Origin: Gelidibacter gilvus | GTDB taxonomy: Bacteria > Bacteroidota > Bacteroidia > Flavobacteriales > Flavobacteriaceae | DNA: 64,000 bases | Assembly: GCF_004115975.1 (NCBI RefSeq) | Contig: NZ_SDDZ01000015.1 | Span: 1 to 64,000, forward strand | Reading direction: 5' to 3' | Shown: piece by piece, positions 53,973 to 62,625 of the stretch | Position numbering within the stretch: the stretch's first letter is position 1 | How the letters are laid out: every line of letters begins with the position of its first letter | Notes under the pieces: generated by a model | What the model was told of the DNA's origin: nothing | Databases searched by the model: none | The model's input: only the letters and a program-made list of their open reading frames with translations | Made by a program: the position numbers and the translations under genes

Positions 53973-55004
53973 TTATTTCCAGCCAGCCTCATCAAAAATC
54001 TTAACTGCCTTGCTGTTATTTTCTCCAAGCTTATAAAGCTCCACAGGATCTGCCTTAAAATCTCCCCAGGTTTTTAAAATCGATGCTTTGGTAGCTTTCG
54101 GATTGATTGGGTATTCATAGTTAATATTGGCCAAGACTTGCTGTGCCTCTGCCCCTGAAAGAAACTCCATGAGCTTAATGGCATTATCCTTATTTGGTGC
54201 GTATTTAGTCACGCCTATGCCACTCACATTGACGTGTGTGCCTCTTCCATCTTGATTTGGAAAAATAATGCCCACACTCTCGCCTGCTTTACGCTCTTCA
54301 ACATTCTCATCGTTGAGCATCAATCCTATATAATAGGTATTTACCACGGCAATATCACCTTCACCAGAAGCTACTGCCTTGACTTGGTCACGATCACTCC
54401 CTTTTGGGTTTCTAGCCATATTAGCTACAACACCTTCTGCCCACTCCCTGGCCTTTTCTTCGCCATCGGCCAAGATTATGGAAGCCAACAATGATTGGTT
54501 ATAAACATTTTCTGAAGAACGAATCACAATTTTACCTTTCCACTTTGGATCTGCTAAATCTTCATAGGTTTTAATGTCTTCCGGATTTACCCGGTCTTTC
54601 GCATATGCAATAATTCTTGCGCGGTAAGTCATCCCGTACCAATAGCCTTGTTTTTCCCGAAACTCAGGTGCGATATTGGCTTCGAGTATTTCAGATCGAA
54701 CAGGCTGTAATAAGTCTTTTGATTGCGCGCGATAAAGTCGTCCCGCATCAACAGTAATAAGGATGTCCGCACTAGAATTTTCTCCTTCCGTTTCAAGACG
54801 TTGAATCAATTCGTCGGCACTGGCATTTACGATATTGACCTTAATACCGGTCTCTTCGGTAAATTTGTTAAAAAGTTCGTCATCGGCCTTATAATGTCTA
54901 TGTGTATAGACATTGACCTCTTGTGTTTTTGTTGAAGAATCACCACATGCCACGATTAAAGTCATCAGGCAAATTATAAATCCGAGTTTTAGGAAATTAC
55001 TCAT
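53973..55004 (-). CDS. fbpA: Ferric iron ABC transporter substrate-binding lipoprotein
   Basis: I start at ATG 55004 (MSNFLKLGFI), which opens a lipoprotein signal with lipobox LIVAC; the upstream in-frame ATG at 55064 would add 20 residues before it. The mature part is an extracellular-solute-binding fold with VNVYTHRHYKADDELF near the start and VAVVNTYYIGLML, the double-tyrosine-like YY that in FbpA ligates Fe(III). It delivers iron to the FbpB permease. First gene of a three-gene run. Confidence 0.9.
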   Translation of the reverse strand: MSNFLKLGFIICLMTLIVACGDSSTKTQEVNVYTHRHYKADDELFNKFTEETGIKVNIVNASADELIQRLETEGENSSADILITVDAGRLYRAQSKDLLQPVRSEILEANIAPEFREKQGYWYGMTYRARIIAYAKDRVNPEDIKTYEDLADPKWKGKIVIRSSENVYNQSLLASIILADGEEKAREWAEGVVANMARNPKGSDRDQVKAVASGEGDIAVVNTYYIGLMLNDENVEERKAGESVGIIFPNQDGRGTHVNVSGIGVTKYAPNKDNAIKLMEFLSGAEAQQVLANINYEYPINPKATKASILKTWGDFKADPVELYKLGENNSKAVKIFDEAGWK

Positions 55005-55129
55005 TATGTTTAGTGTTTTGATTTGATTTGCAAAGGTAATCTTATTTAGACTTATTACAAACAAGAAATAAAACGAACATTTCCAGGTATGGCTTTAAGA
55101 CGAAATTATTCTTTGAAAATAGCTGAAAA

Positions 55130-56032
55130 TCAAGATTTTAATGGCTTACTTTTTTTTCGAAAATTGATCATGACTACTGCAAATAAAATAATAACAATTC
55201 CCAGCCACTGTAAGTTGCTAATCTCCTCATTTAAGACCCAATACGCACTAAGGACAGAAATAGGTATTTCCAAAGCGGCAATAATACTTCCCAGACCTGT
55301 TCCTATTACTGGAAACCCTTTATTGAATAAAACTGGTGGTAGAATAGTTCCGAAACAGCCCAGAAAAACGCCCCAGGTTATCAAAATAGTCCAATTAAAT
55401 TCTTGCAGAATTTGAACATTCCAAAATAGTACAATGACAATGAGCCCTCCATACACCAGGTATTGGCTCCGTACAAGATTAGACAACTGCAGCCCGACCC
55501 GACTCGTGCCGTACATCATTCCTGTAAATGACATGGCCGCCAACAGACCAAAGCCGATGCCTTTAAAATTAAGCTCCATGTCGGTCTCAAAGATTTTCGC
55601 GGCCAACACGGTTCCCACAATAGCCACAAACGCACCAAGTATTTTTCCTTTATTGACCAACGCACGTGCGGTAAAAAACTCCAATACCACCCCCATCCAA
55701 ATCGTCTGCATCAACAGTATAATTCCGACAGATACGGGCACATATTGAATGGATAAATAATAAAAACTACTGGTTAACCCAGAGAAACCTCCAAACAGCA
55801 TCAATTGAATTTTGGGATGAAGTGACTTGTTTTCAGATTGAGGGGTTTCCGATTTTTTGGAAAACAAAAAAACCAACACACTCAACACAATAGCTCCAAA
55901 CAAGTATTGGGAAAAAGCAAGACCAGCCGTACCAATGCCCTGATTATTGGCATATTTTACGAAGGTTGCCAAAACACCGTAGCTGGTTGCGCCAATAGCA
56001 ACATATAAAACACTTTTTAGCTGAACATTCAT
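55130..56032 (-). CDS. EamA/DMT family transporter
   Basis: The 300-residue protein has ten helices in two EamA repeats (about 5-140 and 150-285), with GLTSSFYYLSIQYVPVSVGIILL in the first and the corresponding AALEIPISVLSAYWVLNEE in the second. It ends with a basic KKSKPLKS tail. Family members export amino acids, nucleosides or other metabolites. Substrate unknown. Confidence 0.87.
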   Translation of the reverse strand: MNVQLKSVLYVAIGATSYGVLATFVKYANNQGIGTAGLAFSQYLFGAIVLSVLVFLFSKKSETPQSENKSLHPKIQLMLFGGFSGLTSSFYYLSIQYVPVSVGIILLMQTIWMGVVLEFFTARALVNKGKILGAFVAIVGTVLAAKIFETDMELNFKGIGFGLLAAMSFTGMMYGTSRVGLQLSNLVRSQYLVYGGLIVIVLFWNVQILQEFNWTILITWGVFLGCFGTILPPVLFNKGFPVIGTGLGSIIAALEIPISVLSAYWVLNEEISNLQWLGIVIILFAVVMINFRKKSKPLKS

Positions 56033-56455
56033 ATTAAAAAAACAAATGGATTAATGGTTTATTTCACCTCTTGCGAAACTTGCGCTGGCAAATCTAAACA
56101 ATCAGCCAAACTTTTCTTCAGGAATCTTATGAACCTTAAAACCGATTCATTTCAAAATAAATAACATTCAACTGAATTGCTCAACTCAGAAATGATAAAC
56201 AGAAACAAACGATTTTAATGCAATTTGGAGACCTATATAATCTAAAAAATTGCTTAGTTTAGTGACTGATTATTATCATTCTATCGACTACCGCTATCCA
56301 TTGAAGAATTTCACAAACACAATACATTCACCTTCTTTTAGAAAAAGAAACGATTGGGGCTTTTTAAAACCGACCCGTATTCCAAAGTGCAGTAACACGT
56401 TGTCAGATGATCATATTAATAAAAATAATTTTTTGATGATTTTACACTATAATTC
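56033..56455. other. Intergenic between divergent genes, nothing recognised
   Basis: This AT-rich region presumably carries the promoters of the EamA gene and the FAD dehydrogenase operon. I saw no clear -33/-7 pair, hairpin or small gene. Confidence 0.4.
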
Positions 56456-58075
56456 ATGAAGGTTCTGACATACGAAAACATCATCGTTGGCGGTGGTTTG
56501 GCAGGAATATCGGCAGCCATTGAGCTTTTAGATAACCATAAAAAAGTGCTTATTATTGAGCGGGATATTGAGGAAAACTTTGGTGGATTGGCAAAAAAAT
56601 CATTCGGAGGCATTTTATTTTCTGGCACACCTCAACAACAAAAAGCGGGGATTAAAGATTCCCCCCAACTACTTTACGAGGACTGGATGCGTTATGGCGC
56701 ATTCACCGAAACAGAAAGTTTAGGTGCACAGTGGGCCAAGTTTTACTCAGAGCATTCCATTTCCATAATTTACAATTGGCTGGTATCTAAAAAAGTAGAC
56801 TTTCTTCCTGTGGTCAATTGGCCAGAACGCGGCATGGATGTCAAAGGAAATTCGGTGCCGAGATGGCATATTACTTGGGGAACGGGCTATGATCTCTCGC
56901 ATAAAGTGACCAATTATTTATTGCATCACCCAAAAAAAGAACTTCTAGAAATAAAGTTTCGACATAAAGTTCAATCCATTATCATCGAAAACAAAAAAGC
57001 CGTAGGCGTTGAAGTTTTAAATGTGTTGACAAATGAAAAATTCAGCATGACCTCAGAAAATATCATCATCGCCTCCGGTGGGATTATGGGCGGCGATTTA
57101 AAATTGGTCAAAAGCCATTGGCATCCCAATCTCAGTACACCACCAGATAGCTTATTGAACGGCTCGCATAAATACGCGGATGGAGCCATACATTTGGATT
57201 TAGAAAAAAAAGGCATTCCTTCAACACATCTTAATAAACAATGGCATTATGCTGCCGGAATTCCCGCACCACATCCAGAAGAAGGCAAATTTAAAGATGG
57301 CTTAAGTTTAGTTCCGGCCCGATCGGCCATTTGGGTCGATGCTACAGGGAAAAGGTTTACGCCACCTCTTGTTGCTTATACAGATACTTCGTATTTTGTT
57401 GAGCACATCCTAAAAACGAAGGAGCAGTATTCGTGGAGTATTATGAATTGGAAAATTGCCATTAAGGAATTGGCCGTTTCAGGTTCTGATTATATGACAG
57501 CTTTTAGAAATCGGGATAAATTGAGATTGATAAAAGATGTCCTCTTCGGAAACAAGGCCTTGGTAAGTAGATTGATTGAAGAATCGGACTGCTTTATTGT
57601 TGCCGATACTCTTGACGACTTGGTAAAGAAAATGAATCAGCAAGACCAAAATAATATCGTGGACTTAGAGATTCTTAAAAAGGATTTGAAAGCCTATGAC
57701 GACGAAATTGACCGAGGGAAAAAATACTTTAACGATGAACAATTGCGACGGTTGGTGAATTTCAGATTGTACAGAGGCGATAAAATCAGAACTTCAAAAT
57801 TTCAAAAGATTTTAGATCCAAAAGCAGGGCCATTGATTGCCGTAAAACAATATATATTAAGTAGGAAAAGTCTGGGAGGTATTCCAACAAACCTCAACTC
57901 ACAAGTGATTGATAAGAACGGCGATGTGATCTCCGGATTATACGCGGTAGGCGAATCTGCCGGTTTTGGTGGTGGAGGGATTCATGGAGATAGATCTTTG
58001 GAAGGGACTTTTTTAGGATCATGTATTTTAACAGGCAGAGTTGCCGGAGCACATATAGCAGGAACAACACTTTAA
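56456..58075 (+). CDS. FAD-binding dehydrogenase (fumarate reductase/KSTD-like flavoprotein)
   Basis: The 539-residue protein has the dinucleotide motif VGGGLAGISAA (about 12-22) with the acidic end in LIIERD, and near the C-terminus the FAD clamp GLYAVGESAGFGGGGIHG with RSLEGTFLG. It belongs to the FAD-binding dehydrogenase group related to 3-ketosteroid dehydrogenase and fumarate reductase; the substrate is unknown. The gene is 14 bp from the ThDP enzyme gene, so both likely act in one catabolic route. Confidence 0.85.
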   Translation: MKVLTYENIIVGGGLAGISAAIELLDNHKKVLIIERDIEENFGGLAKKSFGGILFSGTPQQQKAGIKDSPQLLYEDWMRYGAFTETESLGAQWAKFYSEHSISIIYNWLVSKKVDFLPVVNWPERGMDVKGNSVPRWHITWGTGYDLSHKVTNYLLHHPKKELLEIKFRHKVQSIIIENKKAVGVEVLNVLTNEKFSMTSENIIIASGGIMGGDLKLVKSHWHPNLSTPPDSLLNGSHKYADGAIHLDLEKKGIPSTHLNKQWHYAAGIPAPHPEEGKFKDGLSLVPARSAIWVDATGKRFTPPLVAYTDTSYFVEHILKTKEQYSWSIMNWKIAIKELAVSGSDYMTAFRNRDKLRLIKDVLFGNKALVSRLIEESDCFIVADTLDDLVKKMNQQDQNNIVDLEILKKDLKAYDDEIDRGKKYFNDEQLRRLVNFRLYRGDKIRTSKFQKILDPKAGPLIAVKQYILSRKSLGGIPTNLNSQVIDKNGDVISGLYAVGESAGFGGGGIHGDRSLEGTFLGSCILTGRVAGAHIAGTTL

Positions 58076-58089
58076 AACGATAATTTATT

Positions 58090-59817
58090 ATGAAAAAAAC
58101 AGGCGCGTGGTTACTTGTCAATGCATTAGAGCAATTACCGATATCGCATACATTTGGGATTCCAGGGGTGCACAATACCGAAATTTATGATGAGTTGAAC
58201 AAGTCCTCAAAAATCAAGCCTATTCTGGTCACTCATGAAGGTGGCGGTTCGTTTATGGCCGATGCCGTCAGTAGAACTTCAGATACTATCGGCACCATGG
58301 TGATTGTACCAGCAGCTGGAGTGACGCATGCGTTAAGCGGGATTGGCGAAGCCTTTTTAGACGGGATTCCTATGCTTGTTATCTCCGGTGGCATTCGTAC
58401 TGATGTTGATAAAAGTTATCAGCTCCATGAATGGGATATGCATTCGGTTTTGAGTGGGATTACCAAAAAGACCTATCATATAAAAAACCATCAGGAGATC
58501 ATGCCCAGTGTTTTTGAAGCTTATAATATCGCAATTTCTGGAAATCCCGGTCCTGTTTTTATCGAAATACCCACAAACATTCAAATGTTCAAAGGTGAAG
58601 TTTCAGAGATTCTATCGTATAAAAAACCCGAACTTAAACCAACCGTCACTGCAGCTCAATTGGATGAGGCCATTCGGATCATTTCTGAATCTAAAAAAGT
58701 TGGCCTGTTTTTAGGATGGGGTGCCAAAGAGGCGACGGCCATAAGTGTAAAAATTGCCGAGCGACTTAATGCTCCTGTATCCACAACCCTACAAGGATTT
58801 AGCGTGTTTCCTGGCGATCACGAATTGTTCACAGGAATGGGTTTTGGTCCTGCATCTGTTCCTGCTTCAGAAAATGCGTTTAAGGATGTGGATTGTTTAA
58901 TTGCCGTAGGTACACGGTTTGCAGAAATACCGACCGGAAGTTTTGGTGCGAAAGTCCCTGAAAACCTGATCCATATTGACATCGATAAAAATGTGTTCGA
59001 TAAGAATTATAAAAGCAAACTGGCCATACAAGGCGATGCCAAGTTAGTTTTGGGAAGTTTATTGGAAGAACTTAACAATAAGCATATAGAAAAAACCAAT
59101 GCTAATTTAATTAGTGCTATTGCCAAGGATAAACAAGCGTATTATAAGGAATGGTCTGATTTTAAATTCGACCGGGTCAATCCTTACCATTTTTTCAAGA
59201 GTTTAAGAGCGCATCTTGACGATGATGCCATAACTGTTTTAGATGATGGCAATCACACCTTCTTAACGGTAGAGTTATTTCAGAATTTAAAGAGCAAACA
59301 TCTAATTAGTCCCACCGACTTCAATTGCATGGGCTATTGTGTACCAGCAGCTATTGGGGCCAAATTTGCCAATCCCAATAAACAAGTGGTCGGAATTGTA
59401 GGTGATGGCGCTTTTTTGATGACCGCACTCGAATTGATGACCGCAAAAAGAAATGAATTGGGAATTGCAATTTTCGTGTTCCATGATGGAGAACTTTCCC
59501 AAATATCCCAAGGCCAAGAAATCCCTTATAATAGAAAAACTGCTACGGTGTTGGGCGACTTCAACATCGATGGCATTGCCCATGCTGTTGGCGCAGATTA
59601 TTTGGTGATAGAAAATGACGCGCAGATTGACGACGTAATTAGTACAGCACTGAAAGCGGCACAATTAAATAAAACGGTCATAGTTGACGTCCATATCGAT
59701 TATAAAAAACGCACCCGATTTACACAAGGTGTGGTCAAAACAGTTTTAGGGAATTTTCCATTTAATGATAAAGTCCGATTTATTGGCAGAGCGGTGAAGC
59801 GAAAAATTTTAGGGTAG
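58090..59817 (+). CDS. Thiamine-diphosphate-dependent enzyme (acetolactate-synthase-like)
   Basis: The 575-residue protein has the three ThDP domains: the Pyr domain (1-165) with the catalytic Glu in VTHEGGGSF, the middle domain (about 190-325) with GLFLGWGAKEA, and the PP domain (about 370-545) with GIVGDGAFLMTALELMTAKR. The metal motif ends FHDGELSQ instead of the usual NN, so cofactor binding may be modified. Specific reaction unknown; not a standard ilvB since no small subunit is near. Second gene of the two-gene unit. Confidence 0.87.
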   Translation: MKKTGAWLLVNALEQLPISHTFGIPGVHNTEIYDELNKSSKIKPILVTHEGGGSFMADAVSRTSDTIGTMVIVPAAGVTHALSGIGEAFLDGIPMLVISGGIRTDVDKSYQLHEWDMHSVLSGITKKTYHIKNHQEIMPSVFEAYNIAISGNPGPVFIEIPTNIQMFKGEVSEILSYKKPELKPTVTAAQLDEAIRIISESKKVGLFLGWGAKEATAISVKIAERLNAPVSTTLQGFSVFPGDHELFTGMGFGPASVPASENAFKDVDCLIAVGTRFAEIPTGSFGAKVPENLIHIDIDKNVFDKNYKSKLAIQGDAKLVLGSLLEELNNKHIEKTNANLISAIAKDKQAYYKEWSDFKFDRVNPYHFFKSLRAHLDDDAITVLDDGNHTFLTVELFQNLKSKHLISPTDFNCMGYCVPAAIGAKFANPNKQVVGIVGDGAFLMTALELMTAKRNELGIAIFVFHDGELSQISQGQEIPYNRKTATVLGDFNIDGIAHAVGADYLVIENDAQIDDVISTALKAAQLNKTVIVDVHIDYKKRTRFTQGVVKTVLGNFPFNDKVRFIGRAVKRKILG

Positions 59818-59854
59818 AGAATTTATCATAGAAAATTTTACACGGCATAAAAAA

Positions 59855-59878
59855 ACGGTTTAGATCTCACTAAACCGT
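59855..59878. terminator. Bidirectional terminator
   Basis: ACGGTTTAG-ATCTCA-CTAAACCGT has a perfect 9-bp stem, preceded by an A-run and followed by CTTTATTTG. It lies between the convergent ThDP and Gfo/Idh/MocA genes. Confidence 0.72.
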
Positions 59879-59913
59879 CGCTTTATTTGTAGTTAAAATC
59901 TGGTTTTATTATT

Positions 59914-61059
59914 TTATTTCAGGCTTACCCACGCTGCATTTTGTCTGTCACTTTCAACCGCAGCATGAATAAATTGTACGCCTTTTATGCCATCGGACAC
60001 TGTAGGATAGTCAGGTGTTTCAATTTTCTTATCCGTTAGAGATGCGTTTAAATGTGTGGCGAAGTTCTTATAGACATTGGCAAACGCTTCCAAATAGCCT
60101 TCTGGATGCCCAGCAGGAATTCGAGATGCAGCCAACGAAAGTGGATAAAGCTCATGTCCGTTAGGTGTATAAACCATTTTAGGTCGGTCAATCCAACGTG
60201 TGGTCAGCTCATTTGGATTTTCCTGATGCCATTCCAAACTGCCTTTTTCTCCATAAACTCTGATCGTGAAATTATTTTCTTCGCCCACGGCAATCTGAGA
60301 AAATGACATTGTCCCTTTAGCGTCATTTTCTAAGCGAAGCAAGATATTGCCATCATCGTCTAGAATGCGGCCTTTACCAAATTTACCTAAATCTGCTGCA
60401 ATTTCCGTTACCTGTAATCCGGTTATATATTCCACCAAATTGTGGGCGTGGGTGCCAATATCACCTAAAGCACCACCAACACCAGATTTTGAAGGATCCA
60501 CGCGCCAAGAGGCCTGTTTGTTGCCTGAATCTTCAACTGAAGTGGCCATCCATCCTTGTAAATAGTGGACTTGTACCTTTCTAATTTTTCCAAGATCGCC
60601 ATTTTCAACCATGGCTTTAGCTTGCTTAACCATTGGACTTCCCGGATAATTATGGGTCAATGCAAAAAGTAACCCAGTGGATGTCACCAGATTTTCTAAA
60701 ATTTTCGCTTCCTCTACAGTTAAGGTCATAGGTTTATCGCACACCACATGGAAACCATTTTCCAAAGCAAATTTTGCAGGTGCAAAGTGCATGTGGTTTG
60801 GTGTGACAATGCTTACAAAGTCCATGCGGCTATCTTCAGGTAATTCTTTTTCTTTAAGAATCATGTCTTCATAATTAGCATAGCATCGTTCTTCAGGGAG
60901 TAGCAATTCTTTACCTGAGGCTTTTGATTTTTCCGCCGTGCTGCTGAATGCACCACATACCAGTTCAATCATGCCATCAAGACCTGATGCTTTCCTGTGC
61001 ACATCACCAATAAAAGAGCCGATGCCTCCACCGATCATTCCCATTCTTAATTTTCTCAT
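59914..61059 (-). CDS. Gfo/Idh/MocA family oxidoreductase
   Basis: The 381-residue cytoplasmic NAD(P)-dependent enzyme has the Rossmann motif MIGGGIGSFIG (about 8-18), HVVCDKPMTLTVEEA (the conserved catalytic-site K in CDKP) and GALGDIGTHAHNLVEY (H-x3-D/H region). It oxidises or reduces a sugar or cyclitol. Together with the DUF1080 and second Gfo/Idh/MocA genes upstream on the same strand it suggests a 3-keto-glycoside or inositol-like pathway. Substrate not assignable. Confidence 0.87.
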   Translation of the reverse strand: MRKLRMGMIGGGIGSFIGDVHRKASGLDGMIELVCGAFSSTAEKSKASGKELLLPEERCYANYEDMILKEKELPEDSRMDFVSIVTPNHMHFAPAKFALENGFHVVCDKPMTLTVEEAKILENLVTSTGLLFALTHNYPGSPMVKQAKAMVENGDLGKIRKVQVHYLQGWMATSVEDSGNKQASWRVDPSKSGVGGALGDIGTHAHNLVEYITGLQVTEIAADLGKFGKGRILDDDGNILLRLENDAKGTMSFSQIAVGEENNFTIRVYGEKGSLEWHQENPNELTTRWIDRPKMVYTPNGHELYPLSLAASRIPAGHPEGYLEAFANVYKNFATHLNASLTDKKIETPDYPTVSDGIKGVQFIHAAVESDRQNAAWVSLK

Positions 61060-61222
61060 GTTTTTAAAATATATTTTGAAGTTTCACTTTGAATATAGTG
61101 GTTTAGATAAAAGAAAATACTCATCATATGGAGTCACAAAATCATAATGCCATTCTCCTACAATGATCGATAGCAAGAATTTAATTCTATCTCATGATTT
61201 TAAATAATCATCCCAAACCACA

Positions 61223-61239
61223 CCCCTCCTTCGGAGGGG
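61223..61239. repeat. GGAGGGG-type hairpin repeat
   Basis: CCCCTCC-TTC-GGAGGGG is followed by CAGGGGGAGG just behind the DUF1080 stop codon. Such CCTCCTTCGGAGG motifs are dispersed repeats in many Flavobacteriaceae; it may also terminate transcription. Confidence 0.6.
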
Positions 61240-61250
61240 CAGGGGGAGGA

Positions 61251-62024
61251 TTACAATTCTTTAACCTTAATATTTCTGAACCAAACATCGTCGCCGTGAT
61301 CCTGTAAACCAATATAACCTTCGTTGGCTACATCAGCCCAATCTTTGTTAAGGCTCGGGAATTTACTTCCAGCAACCAAAGCGTTCCATTCAGGTGTCCA
61401 CAAGTGGTATTCCACAACGTTTACGCCATTCTGCTTATGAACAACCGTACCATTATAAACGGTAATTTCCACTTGGTTCCACTCGCCTACTGGTTTGGCA
61501 TTTTGTGGTTTTGCCGGAATCAAGTCATACAGTGACCCCGCTTGTCTGTTACCATCTACACCCAATTTGGCATCAGGATGCTTGTCATTGTCCAATACTT
61601 GCATTTCAGGAGCAGTTTTCCAGATATAATCTAAATCTTCCTGTCCAAGATAAAATATACCCGAATTTCCTCCTTCGGAAATTTTCCATTCCAAACTTAA
61701 TGTGAAATTCTTGAATTTTTTATCATAGATAATGTCGCCACCATCCTTATGGCCAGCTTCACCTCGTCCCGATCCGATACAACGAATGGTCCCATCTTCA
61801 ATTTTCCATGCTTCAGGAAAGTGGTCCTTTTTATAACCGCGCCATCCATCGGAAGTGGTGCCATCAAAAAGAACGATCCAATCATCACTGTCATCAATTT
61901 TATCCATAGGTTCCTTGTCTGTTTCTTTTTCTATTTTGGTTGTTTCTTTGGCGTTTTCCTTGCAGCTTGATAAGAAAGGAAAGAGCACAAAACTTAAAAT
62001 TATAATCACACTTACTTTTTTCAT
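61251..62024 (-). CDS. DUF1080 (3-keto-disaccharide hydrolase) lipoprotein
   Basis: The 257-residue protein has a lipoprotein signal (FLSSC) and a linker, then one concanavalin-like DUF1080 domain (about 45-255): WIVLFDGTTSDGWRGYK, IEDGTIRCIGSGRGEAGHKDGGD (quoted in part), WKISEGGNSGIFYLGQED and GYIGLQDHGDDVWFRNIKV. Characterised members cleave 3-keto-glycosides made by Gfo/Idh/MocA enzymes, which fits the flanking genes. Periplasmic, membrane anchored. Confidence 0.88.
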   Translation of the reverse strand: MKKVSVIIILSFVLFPFLSSCKENAKETTKIEKETDKEPMDKIDDSDDWIVLFDGTTSDGWRGYKKDHFPEAWKIEDGTIRCIGSGRGEAGHKDGGDIIYDKKFKNFTLSLEWKISEGGNSGIFYLGQEDLDYIWKTAPEMQVLDNDKHPDAKLGVDGNRQAGSLYDLIPAKPQNAKPVGEWNQVEITVYNGTVVHKQNGVNVVEYHLWTPEWNALVAGSKFPSLNKDWADVANEGYIGLQDHGDDVWFRNIKVKEL

Positions 62025-62146
62025 TGGTTTACTATTTTAGATTTATATATTACTTTTATTATTGGCCAGCTATTCCAATCTATTAGCTCAAAAGCTGTAT
62101 TTGACAACTTTTGTATCTATTTTAAGCTGGCAGGAATTGATTTTAA

Positions 62147-62596
62147 TTATCTTCTTTCGGCATATTTGAACTTTTCAAATGTCTCTGGAAATTCATTGGT
62201 TACTATCAATCGGTTGGAGGTTATATTCGGCTTAATATTGATTACTTTGGTGTTTTTATCAATTTCCACATCGTGTTCACTTCTCATGTTTACAACGTCA
62301 ATATGCAAGGCTTTGAAATGGTGTTTTCCATATTCAAGGTTGATAATAACATATTCACTTGGTCTAATTTGCCCTAATGATTTACCGTCAATCCAGATAT
62401 TTAATCGCGCCGTGTTATCCATTTTATGCAACATGTTAGCGCCGTTGTAAATTAATACGGTGCCATCTCCCAAGTGGTCAAGATCAACTTTTTCAAGGTC
62501 TGTTTTGATAAACGTGTATTCAGAAGTTGTCGGCTTAAGCGCGCAAGAGGTCATTTGTAAGACAACTACACAAAGGATAGCGATTTTAAATTTCAT
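62147..62596 (-). CDS. Small lipoprotein, DUF2846-like
   Basis: The 149-residue protein has a lipoprotein signal (VLQMTSC) and a beta-rich domain with LGDGTVLIYNGANML, IWIDGKSLGQIRPSEYVI and EYGKHHFKA, a pattern seen in DUF2846 (PEGA-like) lipoproteins. Function unknown. It lies between the two sugar-oxidoreductase-related genes, so possibly only a neighbour. Confidence 0.7.
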   Translation of the reverse strand: MKFKIAILCVVVLQMTSCALKPTTSEYTFIKTDLEKVDLDHLGDGTVLIYNGANMLHKMDNTARLNIWIDGKSLGQIRPSEYVIINLEYGKHHFKALHIDVVNMRSEHDVEIDKNTKVINIKPNITSNRLIVTNEFPETFEKFKYAERR

Positions 62597-62625
62597 AAAA
62601 GTGTATTGATGAGTGGATTAATGAT

